A stretch of 64,000 nucleotides of DNA, taken from NCBI GenBank assembly GCA_027574665.1, contig CM050656.1:17125501-17189500 (forward strand). The letters are read 5' to 3'. The stretch comes from Rhynochetos jubatus. Taxonomy: Eukaryota > Chordata > Aves > Eurypygiformes > Rhynochetidae. The notes below the pieces were generated by a model. The model searched no databases. It was not told where the DNA came from and worked only from the letters and a program-made list of their open reading frames with translations. The stretch's first letter is position 1, and every line of letters starts with the position of its first letter. Position numbers and translations under genes: made by a program. Of this stretch, positions 40,481 through 48,662 are shown piece after piece.

Positions 40481-40937
40481 CTGTGTAAGCAGACAGCCTG
40501 TGTTAACATCCGCTGGTGTTCTGTGAACTGAAACATTATGGGCATCGCAGGCCATTCCCACCAGAAAACACCTCCATTTACCACAGCTAATGCAACCGAA
40601 CGTTTCTCGCACACATATTCGTACCTTGTAAACACTTCAGCAGCACCGAATTCACACGTGGCGCACAGAAATCTAATCCCTCCACAGCAGAGCTGAACCC
40701 AGACGAGGGACAGGGTGAAGCTCGCACCCGCGGTTACCCACTTCCGCCTCAGGCCACCCGGCAGCGGCGGTCACCCCGGGCCCTGCCTCGGGCCCTCCGC
40801 CCTCTCCAAGCGCCCCAGCGCCCTCCTGCCTGCGGCTGCTGCCCCAGGGGTGCCGCGGGCAGCGCCCCTCTCCGCACCCCCTCCCGCGGGGCAGTCTCCC
40901 TTCCCCGGCGTCCCCGCCTGCGCCCGCCGGCCCTCAC

Positions 40938-41010
40938 CGCTGCCGCCGGGAGCCGCTGCCCGCCGGGAGCCGCTGCCGTGGCAACCAGCCTTTGCCGCCG
41001 CCGGCCCCGC
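40938..41010 (-). other. ODF2L: Probable non-coding first exon of ODF2L
   Basis: On the minus strand a strong donor (GGCAGCG|GTGAGGG) ends at 40938 within the CpG island. It would splice to the acceptor at 40481. The 5' boundary is a guess; only the donor side is visible in sequence. Confidence 0.45.
40972..40985 (-). promoter_or_regulatory. RFX X-box-like palindrome
   Basis: On the minus strand the site reads GTTGCC-AC-GGCAGC, against the RFX X-box GTNRCC N0-3 RGYAAC. One half-site is perfect and the other has a single mismatch. RFX factors drive many ciliary and centriolar genes, and ODF2L is such a gene. The position, in the CpG island near the presumed start, is typical. Confidence 0.5.
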
Positions 41011-42389
41011 CGGTGGCGGGCGCGAGGCGGCAGGCCCCCGCCCACAGCCAGCCTTGCCCAGGGGCCCGCGGCTCGGCGGTGCCGTTGCCTCCCGGCAGGA
41101 CCCCGCACCCTCGCGGGCAGGGCCGTTCCGGGCTCGGAGGAGCAGCATCCCGCCCTCCCCGACAGGCAGGGTTCTTGCGGCTGGGGCTCAAAGGCGCTGC
41201 AAGGAGCCGTGGTACCCGGCACCACCCCGCAGCCCGTGCGGCCTCGCGCCGTTCACGGGCACCGGGAGGTTATTTCCAGAGCAAGGTGGACAAGAAACCT
41301 GGAGAGCTCTGGGGAGCTTTGGATCCTCTGCTTGTTTGCTTTCTGTGTGTTTCCATTGATGCGTGTTTTCCTGAGGTTGCACAATAAGTATTCACATAAC
41401 CTGACTGTATGTGAAGCTTTTTTCCCCACGCGTTGTCAAACGGTGTAGAAAAGCCACGTATTTTTAAATAAACGCGTTCTGGTGAAAAATAAACCAATTA
41501 CTCTTGCATCACATCATGCAAGAATGCACTAATAACACTTGAGGTGGCAATTTATGGAATAGCCAAGACATCGAAATAGATGGATGAGAAGGTCACTTTC
41601 AGATGATGAAGTCTGCAAAGCATCATGATCATGTGATATGAGGATGATCATATGTATAGATACATACGGACATACGTGCAGGTATGTACATGCATACGAT
41701 CACACAGTGATAATCTGCACATTTATTTTGGTCAGAGAAATGCTGATAGAAATATTTTTTAATATGCTAAGTAGAGGTCAGTGTTGGCAACTTACATTAA
41801 AAAAAATCCTGGTATTGGGGGAAATAATAAAAATCAATATAAAACATATCTTTTGGCATCATTTGTAAACATGCTGGTGTGTTTGTATTTTATTCTCTTG
41901 CTGGCAAAGCGGTTTCAGAAGACAGAGCAGTTATTCTCTTTATACACTCTTAGGAGAATATTATCTAGCTGTGTGTGCACTGTAATAAAAATAAAAATCA
42001 GAGATTAAATTTCAACCTTTTTAATTCTCATCGAGATTAATCACTCCATTATCCATTCTGGAGTGAGTGCCTGTTTGTGTTGGAATTACAAGGGTGATTT
42101 TGTCTTTGCATGTGCAAAAGGCCTAATGTTTTGCTGTCTGTAGGACCTGTAGCCTTGAACTGTGAATTGACCATCTCCGTCAGACCTTTGCTTCGGCACC
42201 GCAGTTTATGAGCTGTGGGTTTGGTGTCTTATAGTCAGCTCAGACAGAACTTGTAATTTTAGATTTCCCAGAACTTGCTATTTTAAAGGAAAAGGACTTA
42301 TTTTAAAGGAAAGCAATAAATTGTTGCAGTTACCTAAAAATGTGGTGATTGCTTATAGAATAAAGCAACCACTATCCACCAGTGAGGGC

Positions 42390-42410
42390 TAATTAGCATG
42401 ATAATTAGCA
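42390..42410. promoter_or_regulatory. Paired TAATTA homeodomain-type sites
   Basis: A 9-bp direct repeat, TAATTAGCA, spaced by three bases, so that two TAATTA cores lie 12 bp apart, near one helical turn. TAATTA is the typical core of many homeodomain proteins. It lies about 1.1 kb upstream of the ODF2L CpG island. Function is only a guess, since such cores occur often by chance in AT-rich DNA. Confidence 0.25.
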
Positions 42411-45140
42411 CCACACTCTGTACCTCAGAAACAAAGAATGAATTACAAGTTTCAGTCCTCAGAACCACATTTTAATGCCTGTGGAATAACCACGGAGTGG
42501 AAATACGACACACATTTCCACGATGACATAATTACAAGTCTTACTAGAAGAGGTGTGCCGGAGAGAGGCTTCTTCAGATACCACAGGAACTCTGCTGAGT
42601 GTTTGTCATGGCTCATGACCTTGTCTGCTCTAAAGGCGTAACTGCACCCTTAATTTCTGTGTCTGAAATTCAAGACTCCAATGCCTGCCTTTGTTCCTTG
42701 TATAATTTTGGCAACAGCTTGCTATCATAAAAGTCTCACGAAAGCAGCAGGTTGGCTGTGACCCTGTTTATACACTGTTCCTTCCCCATCCTTCTATGCA
42801 CCACGTGGTGTAATACTGACGAGAATTTATTTCTCCCCACAAAGCTTAGACACTCACTGACATTTCTTCCCCCACACTCTTGCAAAATAGGTATGGTGGG
42901 TTTGCTACTTCACCGTCCTGTTTCTCAGCATCTCTCACTCCGTGTCGTGGCATGCCAGCTTCTCAAGCAGGTAGACAGAAAGTCCTTCACGCTACAGTGC
43001 ATGGGGGCAGCAGGCACCAGGGTGAGCTGCTCCGTGGAGTTAACAATGCTATAGTGCTATTGAGTTCCTCACCCAAAAAGCCTCATGTCTTTGCACAGGC
43101 AACTTAGATCATCTTCACTTCTCAAAGAGCAGCAGCAGGTGCTTCTGCACCCACTTAAGGCATGGAAGAAATACAAGGCAATTCCAAGGTATGGGTAAAT
43201 AGCAGGGATGGCTTTCTCCTGAACAGGATTTTACATGGCAGCAGGTCTGCGTATCCTTCATTTGGAGACTGCGGATTCAGTGTTGGTCTTCTTAGGTTTT
43301 GGCCAAGGACGTTTGAGAACATCTTACCCCAGATGCAGGTTATGGCAGCAGAAATTCCTTATTGTGTGTCTTGACCTGCCTGGATCAGACTTCCAGTGCT
43401 AATTGTTCACCATAAATCCAACTGTACGCGTGTCACTCCTCAGTTCCACGTGGGTTACTTCCAGCTCAGTCTGACATGCCAGTGTGTTTGCAGGAGACTT
43501 TTTAGATCTTCAGAGAAGGCAAAAATAATTTTATTTCTTTTTTACTAACCAGTCCTTAAATCTGTGTGCACTTATTCCTCAGTTTAGACTATCTCCCTGA
43601 GCTGTGCAGCCCAGAGGTTGAGTATGAGCCCTGTTGGTTCCCCTTGCTTAGGATGTGCATCTCCTGCGAAACTACTTGCTCCAGTTGCTAAATTGTTAGT
43701 CCTTTCCTTACATTGCAAAATGGCCAGAGAGCAGGGTGGGGTCCCAGAACCAGGGCAGGTACCACAGGTCTCTGTTCAAGACTTGGGAAATGGAATAGAG
43801 ACCTTAAGGGTGGAAGAAAGAGCGAGAAGACACATTACAGAGTGGAGTTCCAAGCAAAAGGGTAGAAATAAATGAGAGCACATTGTATTTTCAAGATTAA
43901 GGTAGTTTAATTAGTATGCATAAAGTTTACTCAAGGAAGTTCCTTTCCAAGAGAAGGGGCACACTCAACCATGTAACTTCTGTTTTAAACAGACTGTTGG
44001 AAGGTCAGATTCTTTCTCTGGCCAAATTCTCCCTCTTGTCAGTGACAGCCCATTAAAAAGTAGCTCTGGAAATTCTGTCTTACAGTGACGGAAGAGAGGG
44101 ACTCTTTTGTGGATGGATTGAGCCAACAACTGTGCTGTGGTTAGTGGGGCACAAACAATACCTACAGGAAAATGGGAAGTTCCTTGGAAGTGCTTAATGT
44201 GGCCAGGTGGAGCTGTAAGCGGAAGCCTGCGGAGGTGTAACACACCATAACAACTGTCAAACCGTTCTCCCCGTGTAACAGCAGGGATCCCATCCCCAGC
44301 AGGTTGTTCATGGTGCTGCTCAGGGAAGATGCTCTTAGATTTACCAAACCTCTGCTTAAGCCCCAGTAGTTTGTTGGTTCCCCAGTCCTGAGCACTCTCT
44401 TTGGAAGCAGCAGTCCCTATGGCTAAAAACTCCCATTTTTCCATGCTGGGAAGGCTGACCTCACTTGCGCACAGTTAGCACAGCCTGGCCATGCCTTTGC
44501 AGAAGCCAGCTCTGCATGGGTCAATGGCAGGCTCCAGCTCTTAGGATTCTGGCAGCACTTGGCTGTGGATGGCTATTCGGGAGAAAGATGGGCCAGAAAG
44601 TCCCTGACTCACCTGTGCTGGAAGCCAGGAGGGGGCTGGGGATCACTTCTGTGGCACAGCCAGTCAGGGAGGAGGGAGCCTGGCAGGCACCTGCCTTGCC
44701 CTTCCACATGTGTGGCTTCAGCTTTCCGCGCCCCACGCCAGCTCTGCTCAGGCATCCTTCACACACAAGGGCAGGATTTGATTTTGGTGCTTCTGCTCAT
44801 CACTGATGAGAAATCAAAGAGTCCTGTGAAAAGGTATGTCTCAAAGCCTGTTGCAGGGAATACAGCGCAATACCTTCTTTTACACACATTTATTAGTGCA
44901 CCCAGTGCACCTTCCATTTTAAAAAGTGATGTGAAAAAGTACTCACATGAGAATGCCCTTAAGAACCGGCAAACTCTTGATCTATGATCCACCGTTAGTA
45001 AATACATAAGTAACATCAGTAATAACAGCTGTACCATCTGAATGACAACAGTGCTGTAAGAAGCTCACAGCTAAATCTATCATAATCCATAAACTGAGTT
45101 CTTGCAAGCTGTTTAATCATTTTAGAAACCTGGTCTGTGA

Positions 45141-45191
45141 CTGGTCTGAATAGCCTTGGTCTGACTAGCCTGTCTGGTCTGAATATCCTTG
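45141..45191. repeat. Short tandem repeat (33-bp period)
   Basis: Two 18-bp copies, ctggtctgaatagccttg and ctggtctgaatatccttg, differ at one base and start 33 bp apart. Partial copies (ctggtctg) flank them. The unit is not part of any element I recognise. Confidence 0.7.
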
Positions 45192-45622
45192 TTGATGCTC
45201 ATGAGTTCCAGTGTTTTTCTGTGCACTCCCATCCCCCCATTGCTTTCTTACCCATCACCCCTCTAACAACTCCTGGCTGGCAATTGTGCTGAAGACAGCA
45301 GTAATACTTGTCTAGGTGGAGTTTCAGAGTCATTTTAGGGAAGTCCTGGCAAGAAATCCAAGGGGAACAGAGGCAACTTGTTGCTGCGGAGGTAGAAAAA
45401 GTAGGGACCAGCATAAGAGGTGCTTAGTTAGCCTTGCTTCTCTACATGTCACCTTTCACTTGTAGCTATCAGAGGCTGAGCGAAGGATAACAGGGACATA
45501 TTTGAGGTTTGCCTTCCCGTCTATCTGAAGCAGAGGTAGATGATCATTACCAAGCTCACCAATTTGCAAGTGCCAACTCACTCCCTTCTCATCCTCCCTC
45601 CTTCAGACACTTGCTGTTATCT

Positions 45623-45771
45623 GCATACCTAGTGGCAGCTCCTTCATGGAAACATGGCAATTACCTGTACACCTTACAACACAAAGTGGGTGGAAAATGG
45701 GAAAAATTAACAATTTCACACCTAACTTCCTAGTGAACGATTATTTGATAGGCTTATAGGATAAATTCCCT
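45623..45771 (+). pseudogene. Relic of CLCA exon 3
   Basis: The start reads AYLVAAPSWKHGNYLYTLQ, aligning with [20 protein letters not shown] of the intact gene with one codon missing. A further 1-bp loss then shifts the frame, and FTPNFLVNDYLI follows (intact: [12 protein letters not shown]). An in-frame TAG falls near the end. The expected acceptor AG is gone (ttatct before gca). The length is 149 against 151 in the intact exon. Confidence 0.82.
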
Positions 45772-45978
45772 AAACCATGTTACTTTTCTGGTTTGCTCTC
45801 AGCTATCAACAATGAAAGACTGAAGAATTACTTGATATTAAAACTGCCTACGGTCGAGTGTTGCTGGAGACTTGCTGTTCAGAAAGTCCACCATATAATT
45901 TGGCTGGCTAATTTTACATACAGTGATATAATGGCTAACTGCAGTTACCATGCATTTGCCTTTCTGTTCTCCCTGCAG

Positions 45979-46086
45979 GCAAAGTCTGTGTTCATGAGTG
46001 GGCCCACCTTGGACAGGGGTGTTTGATGAGTATGACAGTGACAGTCATTTCTATGCAACTGGACAGAATCCAGTTAAAGTTACAAG
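45979..46086 (+). pseudogene. Relic of CLCA exon 4 (zinc-motif exon)
   Basis: The acceptor ttctccctgcag is intact. The exon reads VCVHEWAHLGQG, loses one base, then continues VFDEYDSDSHFYATGQNPVK, VTR. The HExxH zinc motif is still readable, but the frame breaks between it and the DE pair. The donor has become AG|ATAACT, so it could not splice normally. Confidence 0.88.
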
Positions 46087-46999
46087 ATAACTTGGCATTT
46101 TCCTGCTTCTATAAGCCCTGCCCAGTGGTGGGCTTTAGAAAAGTCACCAGTCTTTTTCTATAAACTTTTGAGGTATCCATCTTTCTTCTAGTCCGTATCC
46201 CTTATTAAATATCTTTCCTATTTTATGAATAGATGTGATTTTCTCTGCACTCACCATTACACATTTCTGTGGTTGATGGATTGGCAATGATACTGGGCAT
46301 TACTTTTTTCTGAACGGACACTGCAGACTTAATTAATCACTTCTGTGCTCTGCCACTGGGGAGGAATTGGTGCTTGGACAGAAATCCTCCTTCCCCCCTG
46401 CTCCAAGTGTTTGTCTGTCTAAGCTTTTCTTTCTCATCTCTCCTCTCCCTTCTCGGAGTCCACTGCAACTTTGGAGCTTTTCTGTTTAGCTTCTGGACTT
46501 CTCTTGGTTCAAACTCACTGTTTTAATCTTCGCTACCTCTGCACGGCTTCACCCCATGCTCTCACCCCTGCAGGAGTGCCTGGCTCACGATCTGCTTTTT
46601 CTCTCTGTCCATATGGCCAATGGACTATGAGAAACAAAGTTTAATTACAGCATATTTGACCTGCAACTTATTGACCAAGTGCCTGTACATGATCAGGAAG
46701 CCACTTAACAGGCATTTTCCAGGGTACAGCAATATTTGGAAGTGGTAACTACTGAATTAATGAGTACCCCTGCAGTTGTAAACTTTAAATCCGTAACTAA
46801 TATTTTTACTCAGGCAATAGACTGAAGTGACAGAGAATCGAATACATCAATGATTGTTCTTGGTGTCATTTTGTCATGTATATTCATATTTTTCACAAGT
46901 GTAACTGTGTAATTGCAGAGTACACTCCCAGCCCTGTTAATGTCAGAACTATATTCAGAGAGGGATTTTATGTGGAAATGTATTCTGTTTTATCCTTAT

Positions 47000-47165
47000 G
47001 TGTTCCTCTGATCTTATGGCATCTACAGCTGTGAAAACAAAAACACCCTGCACTGAAGGTAATTGTGTTATTAATAAGTAACACGGCTTTTGAAGGAAGG
47101 ATATGTATTTATTCCTAAAGGAAATCAACTACTACTTTCAGTGCAATTATGAACTTAACTAACAA
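47000..47165 (+). pseudogene. Relic of CLCA exon 5
   Basis: The first codons read CSSDLM. The next recognisable block is TPCTEGNCVINK, followed by TAA. In the next frame LLKEGYVFIPK follows (intact gene: YEKGCIFVP; mammalian CLCA2 as I recall: LFKEGCTFIY). The acceptor reads TAT in place of AG. The right boundary is approximate. Confidence 0.72.
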
Positions 47166-48262
47166 TGTAGCTATATCATGAATTATTTATGAACTGATTA
47201 CTGTGTGATAGTTCAGTTCCAAATATAGTACTATGCTGGATTAAACAAGCACCTCTTTAACAAATTAGGAACTACCTAGCTGGGAGAGCTCAAAAAGTAG
47301 CTGGTAGAGAACCATCACCTAATAGACATTTCTCAAAGGATTGCAAATCAGTGATAGGCATGATGGCATAAATACTTTATCAAGGAATTGGAATAAAATA
47401 TAGTCACTTCTGGACAAGTGTCGCTGAGTATAAAGTGAGAAATGAGGAGGAGGGATAAGACAGCCGCACAGAGTAATGTGGCTTGCTTGACAAACTGTTC
47501 CCACTCGATAAAACCATATTTTATTCCAGATGGGATGGTTATTCATCTAAAGGCAAACAATGCCATTTAAAAGGGGAGATTTTACAAACCAAATGTTGTA
47601 TACAGAACTTATCAGAATTTTACTGTCTCACTGATCTAATCTTGCTTTTTGTATTGTTTCAATAACATATTACATAATTATTACATTGTTCAGAAAAGTT
47701 TCCAGGAAATTCCAATTGTGTTTTTGCAATTATTTCTCTCTTCTAGAATGAGTAACAGAGCATATATCACCTGAAAAGGCATAAGGAAGTTTTATTTTTT
47801 TTTTTAGTTCACAATAAATATCAAGGGTTTCCTCCTAAAATTAACACATAACTAAACGCAGCCAACATATCTGATACTTGCCTAGAACATCAGTGTTTTG
47901 TTGCAAACTGTTACACCTCTTTTCAACACAAAAGCAGTGTTAGGAGCAAAGAGTGGGTGTGAACCTCTCAGGGACGAGGCACAACACAGTGAATGAAAGC
48001 TTTGGCTTTACGGAAAACTACCATGATGGGAGCCCCGGGACACCAACACTAATCAAAATGGGGACCCGATGCAGCAGAGCCCCGCTCTGGAGTGAAGCTC
48101 AAAGGAAATCACTGCAGGGGTGGATAATAAAACTTGTGATGGTTAATATATACATGCAGTGTGCTGTTTGTCTCATTAGTGAACTTGCTGATGTAATGCA
48201 GTTCCTGTTGTCCGAATGCCAAGATCACGCTGGCATCTGTGCAATGTGGGGGAAGCGAACGA
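47166..48262. other. CLCA1-type upstream region, unassigned
   Basis: No gene recognised. Exon 6 or later of the CLCA2-like relic was looked for here without success, so those exons were either deleted or have decayed beyond reading. A plus-strand frame at 47953-48348 has no homology I know and overlaps the promoter repeats. The block at about 47940-48160 could be an old LTR or other repeat, but I cannot identify one. Confidence 0.4.
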
Positions 48263-48411
48263 CCCTGGGTTACTGTGACAAGAAGATAAGATGCACTTGG
48301 GACCCTACCTACTCGGATGGGAAGCAGCAGACTATCCTAGGTTGCTGATAAAAGATGTGCTTGGAACTCAAGATACTTGGATGGGGGAGGTGAACTATCC
48401 TGGGTGACCAC
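48263..48411 (+). repeat. 64-70-bp tandem repeats upstream of the CLCA1 TATA box
   Basis: A diverged repeat occurs two full times plus a partial copy. Matching landmarks are ccctgggttactg (48263), atcctaggttgctg (48333) and atcctgggtgaccac (48398), and also gatgcacttggg (48290) and gatgtgcttgga (48354). The block ends about 30 bp before the TATA box, so it lies in the proximal promoter. Confidence 0.65.
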
Positions 48412-48441
48412 AACAGTCTTCTCACGCCCTGCAGGCGATCA

Positions 48442-48449
48442 TATAAATA
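48442..48449 (+). promoter_or_regulatory. CLCA1: TATA box of the CLCA1-type gene
   Basis: TATAAATA lies 62 bp upstream of the ATG. Transcription would start near 48470, giving a 5' UTR of about 30-35 nt. No CpG island is present. This is a typical focused, tissue-restricted promoter, in contrast to that of ODF2L. Confidence 0.65.
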
Positions 48450-48503
48450 AGACTGATAAGCCACTGCTTTTCTAACCAAGAACCTCGCACACAAGGACAA
48501 GTA

Positions 48504-48662
48504 ATGGAGGTGACTAGGAGTTTGATATTTTTGCTGTCTTTTCAGCTCCTGCATGTGACAAAAGGTTCTATGGTGTGGCTAAATAAGAATGGCTATGAGG
48601 ATTTGGTTGTTGCAATTAATCCCCAGGTGCCAGAAGATGCCAACATCATCCTGAACACCATG
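48504..48662 (+). CDS. CLCA1: CLCA1-type exon 1 (signal peptide)
   Basis: The ATG has G at -3 and G at +4, a good initiation context. Residues 1-53 start with a hydrophobic signal ([20 protein letters not shown]), with likely cleavage near Gly21/Ser22. [17 protein letters not shown] follows, the family's conserved N-terminal strand. The donor is ATG|GTAAGA, phase 0. Confidence 0.92.

Larger units (their letters stand above)
40690..41260. promoter_or_regulatory. ODF2L: CpG island promoter of ODF2L
   Basis: A sharply bounded GC-rich, CpG-dense block in otherwise AT-rich DNA, directly upstream of the first ODF2L coding exon. No TATA box is evident, as expected for a broadly expressed or ciliary gene. 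Long open frames on both strands inside the block come from its base composition. A start of transcription around 40980-41100 on the minus strand is my estimate. Confidence 0.85.
41261..45622. other. Region between ODF2L promoter and CLCA relic
   Basis: No intact gene. I searched by eye for relics of CLCA exons 1 and 2 and found none. The 159-codon minus-strand frame at 43965-44444 and the GC-richer frames at 44465-44987 have no recognisable homology. Small repeats at 42390-42410 and 45141-45191 are listed separately. Confidence 0.5.
45623..47165 (+). pseudogene. CLCA2: CLCA2-like pseudogene remnant (exons 3-5)
   Basis: Three decayed exons in correct order match CLCA exons 3 (45623-45771), 4 (45979-46086) and 5 (47000-47165). 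No relics of exons 1-2 or 6 onward were found. Residues retained include YTLQ, FTPNFLVNDYLI, VCVHEWAH, VFDEYDSDSHFYATGQNPVK, CSSD, NCVINK and LLKEGYVFI. FYxxGQNxxKVTR, CSSD and PCxxxNCxIxK agree with mammalian CLCA2 as I recall it, while the intact neighbour has different residues there. Both frame and splicing are broken: indels in each exon, a lost acceptor at exons 3 and 5, and the exon 4 donor reading AT in place of GT. It lies between ODF2L and the intact CLCA gene, exactly where CLCA2 sits in mammals. A dead tandem copy of another CLCA is the alternative. Confidence 0.82.

Noticed and set aside
40749-41225. Minus-strand 158- and 125-codon frames in the same island
   Set aside because: Same compositional effect. 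They lie upstream of the supported ODF2L start and would not be in frame with it.
40715-41448. Long plus-strand open frames (up to 214 codons) in the CpG island
   Set aside because: They arise from GC-rich composition: every frame on both strands is open here, the products are low-complexity Pro/Ala/Arg/Gly, and no splice structure or homology supports them.
47319-47665. Further relic exons (6 and later) of the CLCA2-like gene
   Set aside because: I compared the region by eye with the intact exon 6-8 peptides and found no convincing run of matches.
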